Origin: Bacteroidia bacterium
GTDB lineage: Bacteria; Bacteroidota; Bacteroidia; M30B66
Assembly (NCBI GenBank): GCA_019695235.1
Contig: JAIBAI010000034.1
Span: 1 to 33,739, forward strand
DNA: 33,739 bases
Direction: 5' to 3'
Positions 15,193 to 24,340 of the stretch are shown here, in pieces. The stretch's first letter is position 1. The number at the start of each line of letters is the position of its first letter. Under the pieces are notes generated by a model, which saw only the letters and a list, made by a program, of their open reading frames with translations, was not told where the DNA came from and searched no databases. The translations under genes and the position numbers were made by a program.

Positions 15193-15735
15193 TTAAAATT
15201 TATTTATTTCTTCTTCCAGCACCTTCAGGGCTTCTTTGATAAGTGCCTTGCTTTCTTCCGGCTTACGAACAGTTGAAATAAATTTAACTTTTCTATCGCG
15301 TCCGATAATAATAAAAACGCCGGTTTCATTGGTTTCACGGAGCCCCCAGGCTTTTGATAATACATGGTCGGTGTCGAGCAATACCACTGAACCCGGAAAT
15401 TGTTCTTGTTTTTGTTTGGCTTTCATCCGGATAAGGGCATCAGGAATCCAGGTGTCGGCGCAATTGCCGATACCAATACCCTGGTACTTTGCGGCAGGGA
15501 AGTTTTTGGCTTTGATAGCGTTTGATAATTGGTCATTGATGTCTTTTACATCCGGGTCAGTATAAAAAATAGCCAGTACCTTTTCGCCCACAAATGGAAT
15601 AGGCTTTGCCTGGTTCTCTGTGTTTTTTACAATGATGGGAGCAATGGTGCTACCAATACCAACAGGAGTTTGTGCATGCAAGTGATGCAAATTCAGGCAT
15701 AGAATTGTAATAATAAGCCAGATGCTCTTTTTCAT
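15193..15735 (-). CDS. YtfJ-like secreted thioredoxin-fold protein
   Basis: A 180-residue exported protein with signal peptide MKKSIWLIITILCLNLHHLHAQ. The mature part has a thioredoxin-like order: an opening PVGIGSTIAPIIVKN segment, LAIFYTDPDVKD, a GIGNCADTWIPDALIRMK stretch, VVLLDTDHVLSKAWGL and GVFIIIGRDRKVKFIS. This matches the YtfJ family as I know it. There is no CxxC redox pair, only a single cysteine in GNCAD, so ordinary disulfide chemistry is unlikely. A longer frame reaches 15825, but its extra 30 residues hide the signal peptide, so 15735 is the start. It is convergent with the molybdopterin-domain gene and shares no operon. Role unknown. Confidence 0.7.
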   Translation of the reverse strand: MKKSIWLIITILCLNLHHLHAQTPVGIGSTIAPIIVKNTENQAKPIPFVGEKVLAIFYTDPDVKDINDQLSNAIKAKNFPAAKYQGIGIGNCADTWIPDALIRMKAKQKQEQFPGSVVLLDTDHVLSKAWGLRETNETGVFIIIGRDRKVKFISTVRKPEESKALIKEALKVLEEEINKF

Positions 15736-15902
15736 AGGATGCTTTGAGATGTTTTCGAAAATTACAACGAAAATCAATTTTATGTAGTATGTAGGCGAAA
15801 ATATTGTGCGTAAAGTTGAAAACAATTGGCTATTTCATTGGGGCAGAAGTGAAGGGAATTAAAAAGCCCCTTTCTGGTTTAACTTACATAGCATGTCAGG
15901 TA

Positions 15903-15933
15903 TTGTCTGACTGCCATATTTTCTCAATCTTTG
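15903..15933 (+). promoter_or_regulatory. Promoter of the VWA-domain gene
   Basis: TTG (15903-15905), 20 bases, then AATCTTTG (15926-15933), seven of eight positions of TAnnTTTG. The predicted start is about 15940, eleven or so bases before the TTG start codon at 15951. The remainder of 15736-15950 shows only a loose GGGGC/GCCCC pairing around 15840-15870. Confidence 0.5.
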
Positions 15934-15950
15934 CAGCTCGTTAGCATCTC

Positions 15951-18032
15951 TTGAATTTCGAATTTGTTTTTCAATATCCCGCATGGTATACGATATTGTG
16001 CATCATTGTAGGGAGCTCCTACGCATGGTTTCTTTACCGGAAGCCTTCAGCATTTAAAGAGGCACCCGCCTGGGTACGAAAAGGCTTGCCTGTACTTAGA
16101 GGGGTAACGGTGGCTGTTTTGGTCTTTTTGTTGCTCTCACCCTTGTTAAAATTTGTAAGCAGCGAGTTGGAGCAACCCTTGGTGATACTTCTGCACGACA
16201 ATACCGGTTCACTTGCGAAAACAGGGGCATCCGGTGAAGAATACCAAAAAAATATTTCTGCCATTCAAAAGCAATTGTCAGAGAAGTACACCATGGCTTC
16301 GTACACATTTGCTGAGCATTTGAATGACTCGTTCAGGCTTGATTTTAGTGGCAAGGAGACAGATATTTCGGCGGCAATAGAGGAGCTGAGTAATTTATAT
16401 GAGAACCGGAATGTAGGGGCGATCATTCTTGCCAGCGACGGGATTTATAATAAAGGGATTAACCCCCTTTATGCACAGAACAAATTGAAGGTGCCCATTT
16501 ACACTATTGCTTTGGGAGATACTACGGTGAAGCGTGATTTGTTTATTAGTAAGGTAAACCACAATCAGTTGGCCTACCTGAATAATATTTTTCCGATAGA
16601 GGTGATTGTACAGGCGAGGAAACTTCAGGGGAAACGTTCAAGGCTTAGTTTATTGCATGAAGGGAAATTGGTAGGGGTGAAGGAGGTGGAAATTAATCAG
16701 GAGCAGTTTTTACTGAACATACCATTTGAGTTGAAAGCAGAGAAAACAGGGATACAGCGTTACACAGTACAGCTTGAACAGGTTCAGGGTGAGGAGGTTA
16801 CGGAAAACAACCGAATGGATTTCTTCATTGAAGTGTTAGACAGCCGTCAAAAGATTCTGGTTTTGGCGGAGGCGCCGGATCCGGATGTGGGAGCGATTCG
16901 AATGTCATTGCGAAACAATCAGAATTACGAGGTGAGTGCCATGGGGCTTGACCAGTTTCAGGGCAATCTAAAGCAATACGGTCTGGTGATATTACATCAG
17001 ATACCAGGGCAGAACCAGCGCGGCCAACGGATTATTTCAGAAATTGAAGCAGCTGATATTCCGGTGTTATATATTGCAGGAGCTGCAAGTTCTCTGGGGG
17101 CGCTCAATACAGCACAACAGATGGTGCAGTTTAATGGGGCCAGGGGCAGTATTACAGAGGCCCAGGCTGTGCTAAATAAAGACTTCGCTTTGTTCACCAT
17201 GTCGGATGAACTGCGCAAAGCCTTGTTGACGTTTGACCCATTACAGGTGCCTTATGCTAATTATCAGGTGGCTAACGGGGCTTCGGTGATGTTCAGGCAG
17301 AAAATTGGTTCAGTTGAAACGGCGTATCCGATGCTGGTTTTTCAAGGGCAGGCCGACCGCAAATCTGCGCTTTTATTAGGAACCGGAATTTGGCGCTGGC
17401 GTTTGCAGGATTTTGCTGAGCACCAGAACCATCAGCTGTTTGATGAGTTTTTCTCGAAGGTAGTTCAATACTTATGTGTACGCAATGATCAACGTAACTT
17501 CAGGCTTATTGCAGCAAAATCATTTTTTGAGAATGAAGATATCCAGTTGGAGGCGGAGGTGTACAATGCAAGCTATGAATTGGTGAATGAGCCGGATGTA
17601 TTACTGAAAATTACAGATACGAAAAGCAGGACATATCCCTTTACTTTTTCAAGATCGGGCAAGGCTTATCGTTTAAATGCCGGACGATTTCCGGAGGGTG
17701 AGTACCGGTATGAAGCAAGGGTAAATCTTGCCGGGAAGGAGTATGTTGCCGGAGGGCAATTTATCGTAAAACCAGTACAGGCTGAGTTAATCCAAACCCA
17801 GGCTGATCATGGTTTAATGCGTTTACTTGCTACGCGTTCAGGTGGTAAAATGTTGACTATTTCAGAAATAGGTAAATTGCCTGAGATGGTAGGTGCATCG
17901 CCTGATCTGAAGCCAATTTCTCACAGCGAGATTCGTTTGGAGGATTTGATTAGTTTACCCTGGATATTTTTCTTCCTATTGCTTTTTCTTGCGCTCGAAT
18001 GGGGAGTGAGGAAGTGGCAGGGAGGCTACTGA
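15951..18032 (+). CDS. Membrane-anchored VWA-domain protein
   Basis: A 693-residue protein with two N-terminal membrane segments (about 11-29 and 48-66), a large periplasmic part and a final membrane segment (about 670-686, LPWIFFFLLLFLALEW). This is the layout of the BatA-like and glutamine-amidotransferase-like VWA proteins of Bacteroidota. A MIDAS-like metal site is present as D83-N-T85-G-S87, with T in place of the first serine, and ILASDG further on. A GATase-1-like fold region follows (about 300-380). The start codon is TTG: a stop (TAG) lies just upstream in frame at 15942, so no earlier start exists, and a promoter sits at the right distance. The stop overlaps the convergent gene by seven bases. 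The biological role of these proteins is not established. Confidence 0.8.
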   Translation: MNFEFVFQYPAWYTILCIIVGSSYAWFLYRKPSAFKEAPAWVRKGLPVLRGVTVAVLVFLLLSPLLKFVSSELEQPLVILLHDNTGSLAKTGASGEEYQKNISAIQKQLSEKYTMASYTFAEHLNDSFRLDFSGKETDISAAIEELSNLYENRNVGAIILASDGIYNKGINPLYAQNKLKVPIYTIALGDTTVKRDLFISKVNHNQLAYLNNIFPIEVIVQARKLQGKRSRLSLLHEGKLVGVKEVEINQEQFLLNIPFELKAEKTGIQRYTVQLEQVQGEEVTENNRMDFFIEVLDSRQKILVLAEAPDPDVGAIRMSLRNNQNYEVSAMGLDQFQGNLKQYGLVILHQIPGQNQRGQRIISEIEAADIPVLYIAGAASSLGALNTAQQMVQFNGARGSITEAQAVLNKDFALFTMSDELRKALLTFDPLQVPYANYQVANGASVMFRQKIGSVETAYPMLVFQGQADRKSALLLGTGIWRWRLQDFAEHQNHQLFDEFFSKVVQYLCVRNDQRNFRLIAAKSFFENEDIQLEAEVYNASYELVNEPDVLLKITDTKSRTYPFTFSRSGKAYRLNAGRFPEGEYRYEARVNLAGKEYVAGGQFIVKPVQAELIQTQADHGLMRLLATRSGGKMLTISEIGKLPEMVGASPDLKPISHSEIRLEDLISLPWIFFFLLLFLALEWGVRKWQGGY

Positions 18033-18478
18033 AAGCGCGAGAAGAATTTGACGATTTTCAGCACCTGGGGCCTGACAGCTATTGCTTTTCGATTGTTATT
18101 TTCAAAGTATTGCAACTGAGCATCTAACAGGTAAGTTTGGCCTATGTTTTCGGTTTTTGGCACATGTAGTTCATAGGCAATTTGAATGGTGTCGTTAAGT
18201 GGTATTTGTAACCAAGTAATTTGAATTTGATTTTCAACCACTTGCATGTCGGCATTGAATACCGGTAAAGGACCTGCCTGCCATCCTTTGGGGATTTTTT
18301 GAACGAACCTTATCGGGCCAGTGATGCCGTTTCTGTAAATCGTGAGTACGAGTCCGGTACCATGTCCCGGGCGTATTTGTTCAGGGCCTGACAGAAAAGC
18401 TTCGGGCTGGGCGTAAGATATTTGTCCGGCCAGGCTCAGAAGCAGGCACAGTAACTTAGTTCTGAACTTCGAAAGCAT
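18026..18478 (-). CDS. Small secreted protein of unknown function
   Basis: A 150-residue protein with signal peptide MLSKFRTKLLCLLLSLAGQISYAQ and a beta-rich remainder (SGPEQIRPGHGTGLVLTIYRNGITGPIRF, split here by loops; KIPKGWQAGPLP; ITWLQIPLNDTIQIAYEL). It resembles an Ig-like or adhesion-type sandwich, but I recognise no named family. The start is placed at 18478, giving a 23-base overlap with the preceding barrel gene, which implies translational coupling. It is the last gene of the minus-strand block 18026-24979. Confidence 0.65.
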   Translation of the reverse strand: MLSKFRTKLLCLLLSLAGQISYAQPEAFLSGPEQIRPGHGTGLVLTIYRNGITGPIRFVQKIPKGWQAGPLPVFNADMQVVENQIQITWLQIPLNDTIQIAYELHVPKTENIGQTYLLDAQLQYFENNNRKAIAVRPQVLKIVKFFSRFQ

Positions 18479-19811
18479 AGCGCAATGCATTGTTAAACAT
18501 TTCGGGAGAAAGGGCACCCGGTTGTTGGTCGAAAATTAACTGCAGGGCATGATGTAGTTCTGGCAGGCTGATAATCCGGTCGTTGTTGGTGTCAATAGCC
18601 CTGAATTCAATAGGGATTTCTCGTTCTTTTGCTGCCGATACTGCCCGCCAGGATGGATTTTGCTCCAACATTCGTGCATAAATTTCATACTGCATCTTGG
18701 GGATGAATTTTTTTACCGGATAAGGGCGGTTAACCCGATAGGCTTTTCGGAGCGGAAAGGTAAACCAGGCCAATGAATCATTGTATTGGTTCTGAATCCA
18801 TTGGTCAGAGCGGGCTACACCATTTTCATCCACCCAGGTGCCGGCAGGTGTTGCTGTTTCCTTGTCGAGGTAATCAGGTATTCCATCGCCGTCTGTGTCG
18901 GGCGGACAGCCTTGTAAATTTACAGTGATTCCGGCGGGTGTACCTAGGCACATATCGTATAAATCTGCTACACCGTCGGAATCTTCATCGGAGAAGAGCA
19001 GCAGCTGTGGATCAATGCCTGGTTCGTAGGGGATGGTTTTTTTGAGGGGTATCTGCTTAATTACTTTTTCATGCTTAACAATGTTAAAGCGCAGTGATAA
19101 GGCATAGCGGTTGAGTTGGTCCCAGCGGGCATCGTTCGTGTTGCGGTCGAGATTGTCAGACTGTAGCATGAAACGCTCCCATGAGAAGCCAAGCTGCACC
19201 TGTGGGCTTATTTGAAACGACAGGCCTAACTCAACCGGTACATAAATAGCAGTTTGCCTGATTGCCAGCGGGGTTTCATAGACAAAATCGCGCTTTAACT
19301 TTTGCGCCTGGTAAAGAAATTCGGGAATCTCTGGAAGGTTTCTCAGTGTACCATCCGACCAGGGGATATAGCCTTTCCCATCGCTGTCGTGAAGGTCGGT
19401 ATAGCTTGAGAACCATGCGTGGCCCAATCCGGCGCTGATGAAGAAAGCAAAAGGGCTTGTTTCTGACGGAAGAAGCAAGTTATATCTTGCCCGAAGGTCG
19501 AAATGGGTAATCTCTGCCCTGAAATTATCAAGATTGAGTTGTTCCTGCTGGTTCCATGAGAGTATTGCATGGTGCAGGCTTGCCATACCTTCCCATTTAC
19601 CCTTTTGATAGCCAAGTGAAAGCGATGGTGCAAAGCTTGGTTTGGTGCGGGCAATATCACCCTTAAAGGTAATCAGGCCCAGACCGGTCTCTTGCCACAC
19701 GAATGAAGGTTTTTGTTGGGCAAAAAGGAGGTTCGGCCAACTCAAAAGCAAGCAATAACAAGCAAGCCATTTAAAAACCCGGATACCCGGATGCCGAACG
19801 GTGTTACTCAT
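18456..19811 (-). CDS. Outer-membrane barrel protein with TSP3 and EF-hand calcium motifs
   Basis: A 451-residue exported protein. After a signal peptide ending LLFAQQ, residues about 35-255 form an eight-strand-type outer-membrane barrel of the OmpA/OMP_b-brl kind (FAFFISAGLGHAWF, ELGLSFQISPQVQLGFSWE, YALSLRFNIV). Then come two thrombospondin type 3-like calcium loops (DEDSDGVADLYDMC and DTDGDGIPDYLD), and near the C-terminus an EF-hand-like loop (DTNNDRIISLPEL). The peptidoglycan-binding OmpA domain that usually follows TSP3 loops in this phylum is missing, and an EF-hand segment takes its place. It overlaps the upstream glycosyltransferase gene by eight bases. Function unknown; calcium binding is inferred from the loops. 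Confidence 0.8.
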   Translation of the reverse strand: MSNTVRHPGIRVFKWLACYCLLLSWPNLLFAQQKPSFVWQETGLGLITFKGDIARTKPSFAPSLSLGYQKGKWEGMASLHHAILSWNQQEQLNLDNFRAEITHFDLRARYNLLLPSETSPFAFFISAGLGHAWFSSYTDLHDSDGKGYIPWSDGTLRNLPEIPEFLYQAQKLKRDFVYETPLAIRQTAIYVPVELGLSFQISPQVQLGFSWERFMLQSDNLDRNTNDARWDQLNRYALSLRFNIVKHEKVIKQIPLKKTIPYEPGIDPQLLLFSDEDSDGVADLYDMCLGTPAGITVNLQGCPPDTDGDGIPDYLDKETATPAGTWVDENGVARSDQWIQNQYNDSLAWFTFPLRKAYRVNRPYPVKKFIPKMQYEIYARMLEQNPSWRAVSAAKEREIPIEFRAIDTNNDRIISLPELHHALQLIFDQQPGALSPEMFNNALRYAFEVQN

Positions 19812-21714
19812 ACAAGCTATACATTTCAGGGTTTCCTTCGAGCCATTTGATGCTTATTTGTGAAACCTTTAGGTTGATTTTCTCTTTGTTCCAAATATAC
19901 ACTTTGAGTTTGCATCCTGCCAATTGCTGATTTTCTCTGAAAACATCAACAACACGGGTGCGAAGGTACAAGTTAACAGGGTTGCTTTCAGAACCTTCTG
20001 TTTGTAAGTCAGCATCTTCTGAGATATATAACAAAGGTTCGGCACTACCGTCGCGGGTAATAGTGGCAGTTAGGTTCAGCCTGCCCCTGAAAGGAGGAGC
20101 GAGTACAGCCTCACATTGTAAAATACTGTGCCGGTTGATGGGGAAAGCACTTAAAGGCGCTTCAAATGCAATTCCGAACTCATCCTGTTCGTTAAAGATG
20201 AGTTGTTGGGTGCTGTCGGTCTGGCTTATTCTTTCAGGGCGGTGTTCCCAAAAACCCGTTTGACGGTATGGGAACAGACGGCTCTCGTAAATTATTTTTT
20301 CCTGATTGCAGGAGGCGGAATTGCCAAGGGCATAAAAATCAAGTTGCGGACTTTGCTTGTGTGTAAGAACGCATTTAAAATCTTGTTGTGCTATAGGAAT
20401 TGCCAGTTGTGGCATCCAAGCCAATAAAATATAATCAGGTCTTTTATTTTCAATCAATTCTTTGAGTTCTTTTCCGTGGAAGTTACGATTATACCAGGTA
20501 ACAAATGGGAAGGTGTAATTATATTTTTTCTGATAAAACGTGATAAACCAGGCTTCTGCGTTCAGGCAGGCTAAGCTTTTTTTTCCTTCGTGTCCTTTAA
20601 AGAAGGCGATGCTTTGGCGGCACATCTCGGCAACTGGTTGATGGGCGGCAATGGTGTAATAATTTCGTTTTAGTATGAACGAACCACCTGTAAAAATAAG
20701 GATTACAAGCGGTACTATCCAGTACCTACCCGCATCATTCAATCCGGAAAAGATAAATAGGAGCAAGAGCGGGAGGATAAAGAACAGGCTTGAAAACTGA
20801 AAAATCGGGTTTACGTAAATACTGTAAAAGAAAGGGATGAAAACACATCCGGCAATAAGTATTAAAAGCACGATTTTTTTCTTTCCTGAAGAAGCCTGTT
20901 TCCACCCAAAGAGGAGCCCTGGTATAGCGGGAAGAGCAATCGCCAGGGCGCAGAAGCTTGAATAATGGGTAAACCAGGAGGCGATGTAGTAGAAAGAGTG
21001 CCAGCCGGGTTTGCCGAGCCATTCGCCCACCCCTTTTTGTTCAAACTGACTAAGTAGAATTCCTATGTTTGGCAGATACAGCACCAGGCCTCCCAAATGA
21101 GCAAAAAGCCAGGGTTTCAATTGTTTAGGTTGAATCAGCAAAAGGCTGCATGCGGCAAAGAGGGCCATCATCATTAAAGCAAGATGGTGGGTTAATGCAG
21201 CCAGGGCAAGGGAGAGAGCATACAGGAATAAGAATTTTATTTTTCCGGGTGATTGCCCCATGAAATAGCGTGTGAATGCCCATATTGCTAATAGACACAG
21301 AAAGAATCCGGCGGCGTAGGGTCTTGCCTGCTGGTGGTAATCAATAACATATTCGGAGCAAGCCAGATAGGCCATTGCTGCGAGTGCCGTTTGTTTGCTA
21401 AACCATGATTTGCCAAGGAGCCAAACCAGCCAGATGCCAGCCAATCCGGCAATAATAAATGGCAGCTTTACAATAGCCTCGCCGGTACCGAACAGCCTAA
21501 CCCAATAATTGAGCAAAATTTGTACCAATGGTGGATGGGTGTCGGTAAGTACACCTTTGCTGATTAATTCAGTAAAATGCTGGTAGCCGGTTCTGCTGAG
21601 GGCACTCAGTTCATCGTGCACGAAGTCAATATCACCCAGGTTGAGTGTCCGCAAAACGGTGGCAATCAACATGATAAGCAGTGCGTACTGATGTTCCTTA
21701 AAAAAGGATTTCAA
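19804..21714 (-). CDS. GT39-type (PMT/ArnT-like) membrane glycosyltransferase
   Basis: A 636-residue integral membrane protein of the GT-C fold, which uses polyprenyl-phosphate-linked sugars to glycosylate proteins or lipids on the outer face of the inner membrane. The diagnostic acidic pair is present in the first periplasmic loop (D34-E35 in DFVHDELS) and is followed by the THPPL motif (about 59-63). Some 11 to 12 membrane segments fill residues 10-370. The last 270 residues are soluble. It starts 33 bases after a TonB-dependent receptor and overlaps the next gene by eight bases, so it is co-transcribed. The substrate is unknown. Glycosylation of the surface proteins encoded beside it would fit but is inference. 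Confidence 0.85.
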   Translation of the reverse strand: MKSFFKEHQYALLIMLIATVLRTLNLGDIDFVHDELSALSRTGYQHFTELISKGVLTDTHPPLVQILLNYWVRLFGTGEAIVKLPFIIAGLAGIWLVWLLGKSWFSKQTALAAMAYLACSEYVIDYHQQARPYAAGFFLCLLAIWAFTRYFMGQSPGKIKFLFLYALSLALAALTHHLALMMMALFAACSLLLIQPKQLKPWLFAHLGGLVLYLPNIGILLSQFEQKGVGEWLGKPGWHSFYYIASWFTHYSSFCALAIALPAIPGLLFGWKQASSGKKKIVLLILIAGCVFIPFFYSIYVNPIFQFSSLFFILPLLLLFIFSGLNDAGRYWIVPLVILIFTGGSFILKRNYYTIAAHQPVAEMCRQSIAFFKGHEGKKSLACLNAEAWFITFYQKKYNYTFPFVTWYNRNFHGKELKELIENKRPDYILLAWMPQLAIPIAQQDFKCVLTHKQSPQLDFYALGNSASCNQEKIIYESRLFPYRQTGFWEHRPERISQTDSTQQLIFNEQDEFGIAFEAPLSAFPINRHSILQCEAVLAPPFRGRLNLTATITRDGSAEPLLYISEDADLQTEGSESNPVNLYLRTRVVDVFRENQQLAGCKLKVYIWNKEKINLKVSQISIKWLEGNPEMYSLYE

Positions 21715-21747
21715 GGCAAAGGGTTTAGAGTTGCAATATACGCAAGC

Positions 21748-24264
21748 TTAGAAAGATGCCTGAACCCTCAGATTAATCAATCTGTTGGTCAGGAAGTTGG
21801 GAACTCCATAAGTTCTGTTGGTTACATCTTTCACCCAAAGATACGATACTGTATTATTGATGCCAAGCAGGTTAAATACTTCGAGGCTTACAACAAAGGA
21901 GTTGAAATGCCTGAAGAAAGAGCCATTCTCATTGAATTTCTGCTGTTGTTCTTTGGTGATAAAATGCTTAGAGAAGCCAATATCTACCCGGCGGTACGAA
22001 GGTATGCGCAATGTATCTCGGTATCTGTTGTGGTCAGGCGGACCCATCGGCAGGCGTGACCCGAAAATCAGGGTAATTTGCATGCTGAGGGTTGGGTTTT
22101 TCGGAAGATAATCCTGGAAGTAAAGGCTGAAGTTAAAGCGTTGATCAGTAGGTCGTGGAATATATCCGGGTGAAATTTTTACCGAGTCGGTGGCCGTTTT
22201 ATTGAATGTGTATCCAGGGATAATTTTTTCACCGTCACTGTTGTAATATTCGTAATAAAAGTCATTCCGGATGTCTTCCATGGTTTTCATCAGGCTGATA
22301 CTGGCCCAGCTTTGTACGCCTTTCACAAATTCGCCATTCACTTTCATGTCGAAACCAGCAGCGTAACCATCGCTGATGTTGTCGGCGAAATATCTGATTC
22401 GCACGTTGTCAATTTCATAGGGAACCAGGTTGCGCAGAATTTTATAATATACCTCGGCATACAGGTTGAAGGGTCTTCCCCAAGATTTAAAAGTAAAATC
22501 AGTTCCGGCAATAAAATGCCAGCTTTCCTGTGCTTTTAGGTTTGGGTTGATGTGGCCATCAAAACCGCGTAATTCTCTGTAAAACGGGGGCTGTGCATAG
22601 TGTCCGGTGGCAGCCCTGAAGGTGATATCACGTTTCCAGTTGAGAGGTCTTAAAGAAAATACAAGCCTTGGGCTGACGATGGTTTGTTTGTTCAGACTCC
22701 AGTGGTTGCTGCGCAGTCCGCCTGTAATTGCCCATTCAAGGCTATCAGTTACCCATTCGTAATTGTATTGGGCATATCCCTGATAGCGCATCGAGGAAAG
22801 GCTTGTACTGGTGTGAATGTTTTGGTCAAGAATAATTGAATCGTGCGGAAACAAAGGGAGAGAGTAGTCGGCGGAGTCAACCATTTTCCACTCTTTGATT
22901 CGGTCGTCAATTGATTCAGATTGTGCTCTGAAGCCATATTGAAAAAAATGCCCTCCTTTTTCGATATATCCTTTGTGTTCAGCGTTAAGAACCAGGTAAT
23001 CAAGGCGGTTGCGGATAAACGTAATGTAGGAGCCGATTCCTCTGTTAAAGGCAACATCACCAAAATTTTCCTTTCCGATATCTCGTTCCAGTTCGTCAAT
23101 GTAGTATTGGCCCATCACATCAGAGCTTTCTGTTTCAGATGAGTTAAAGGCAGAGGTAATAAATTTCAGCCGGATGTTTTTACGTGGTCGCCAGGTGGAA
23201 GTGATGGCTGCCATTGAGGTAGCGAATCGGCTTTGTTCCTTTCCTTCGAAATACACGCGTAGTTGGAGTGCCTGGTTGATGGTGCCAAATTCAGTTGTCT
23301 GGTTCTGTGGAAAAACACGGTAGTTATTTACCGCATAGTTAGTAAGCAGGTCAATATCAAGCTTGTCGGTGATGTTAAACAGAAGGTAGCCTTGTATGTC
23401 AGTAAATGCAGGACGATATTGTCCTTTAACATCCAGGCTGTTTAGGAGATATTGAGTAGTTCGGTAGCGTGCACCAATCATACCAGAAAGGCGGTAGTTT
23501 TTTGTTGAGCCTTCTAATTGCAGGTTTCCACCGAGGATGCTGGCTCCTGCGCTTCCATGAAAACCTTTCGGGCGTTTATAGGTGATATCTAAAACAGAAG
23601 ACATTTTATCGCCGTATTTTGCTTCAAAGCCTCCACCTGAGAATTTCAAGCCTTCAATCATATCAGGGTTAGGGAAACTAAGGCCTTCTTGTTGTCCGGC
23701 TCTGACAAGGAAAGGGCGGTAAATTTCAACATCATTAACGTACACCAGGTTCTCGTCGTAGTTGCCACCCCGAACCGAATATTGCGAACTCAGCTCAGAG
23801 TTTGATTTCACCCAGGCGAGTGATTTGAGGGTCATTGCAATAGCGTCGCCCGGTCCGGTGATGGTTTGGGTAATACGAGGGTCAATACGTTGGATAAATC
23901 CTTTCCGGTCTGATTTATCAACTACTTCAAATGGGTTACGAATCATCAGTGAAAGCACATGGTTGATGTTTCGAGTTTCGCCCGGTTTAAGGAGGAAGCG
24001 AAGGGTGTCTTTTCTATAACCGAGCGAAGATATCACCAGGTGGACGGGTGTTTCGGAGGGGAGGCTCAGGTGAAACAAGCCGTCAATATCAGTGGTAGTA
24101 TTTGTTTGGTTGTTTTCGGTTTGGTAAATAAGAACGCCGGCCATCAGGTTTCCTTGTTCACCTGTAATCTTGCCCCTCACGGTTGCATTTTGGGCAAAGC
24201 TGGTAAGCGGGAGAAGCAATAGCGAGAGAAAAAAAGAAAGGGAGGCTTTAGGAAGGTACGGCAT
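21748..24264 (-). CDS. TonB-dependent receptor with carboxypeptidase-like N-terminal domain
   Basis: An 838-residue outer-membrane receptor. Signal peptide ends LTSFAQ. Residues about 25-115 form the carboxypeptidase-regulatory-like domain (VRGKITGEQGNLMAGVLIYQ, then DIDGLFHLSLP and SLGYRKDTLRF). A plug domain follows (about 140-235, QYSVRGGNYDENLVYVNDV and GGGFEAKYGDKMSSVLDI), then the barrel to an aromatic end (LRVQASF). It is shorter than SusC receptors (usually over 950 residues) and has no SusD-like partner, so a polysaccharide substrate is not implied. A carboxypeptidase-regulatory-domain protein precedes it by 76 bases and a glycosyltransferase follows by 33. Substrate unknown. Confidence 0.93.
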   Translation of the reverse strand: MPYLPKASLSFFLSLLLLPLTSFAQNATVRGKITGEQGNLMAGVLIYQTENNQTNTTTDIDGLFHLSLPSETPVHLVISSLGYRKDTLRFLLKPGETRNINHVLSLMIRNPFEVVDKSDRKGFIQRIDPRITQTITGPGDAIAMTLKSLAWVKSNSELSSQYSVRGGNYDENLVYVNDVEIYRPFLVRAGQQEGLSFPNPDMIEGLKFSGGGFEAKYGDKMSSVLDITYKRPKGFHGSAGASILGGNLQLEGSTKNYRLSGMIGARYRTTQYLLNSLDVKGQYRPAFTDIQGYLLFNITDKLDIDLLTNYAVNNYRVFPQNQTTEFGTINQALQLRVYFEGKEQSRFATSMAAITSTWRPRKNIRLKFITSAFNSSETESSDVMGQYYIDELERDIGKENFGDVAFNRGIGSYITFIRNRLDYLVLNAEHKGYIEKGGHFFQYGFRAQSESIDDRIKEWKMVDSADYSLPLFPHDSIILDQNIHTSTSLSSMRYQGYAQYNYEWVTDSLEWAITGGLRSNHWSLNKQTIVSPRLVFSLRPLNWKRDITFRAATGHYAQPPFYRELRGFDGHINPNLKAQESWHFIAGTDFTFKSWGRPFNLYAEVYYKILRNLVPYEIDNVRIRYFADNISDGYAAGFDMKVNGEFVKGVQSWASISLMKTMEDIRNDFYYEYYNSDGEKIIPGYTFNKTATDSVKISPGYIPRPTDQRFNFSLYFQDYLPKNPTLSMQITLIFGSRLPMGPPDHNRYRDTLRIPSYRRVDIGFSKHFITKEQQQKFNENGSFFRHFNSFVVSLEVFNLLGINNTVSYLWVKDVTNRTYGVPNFLTNRLINLRVQASF

Positions 24265-24340
24265 GTATCCGGGCTATGACAAAGAAATCAAAAGGGGCAA
24301 AGGTTGTAATGCAAAGAAAAAATAAAGCATATAGCCTGAC

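Noticed and set aside
21577-22059. 160-codon frame opposite the glycosyltransferase and receptor genes
   Set aside because: Its sequence is the complement of well-supported coding sequence and shows no family features.
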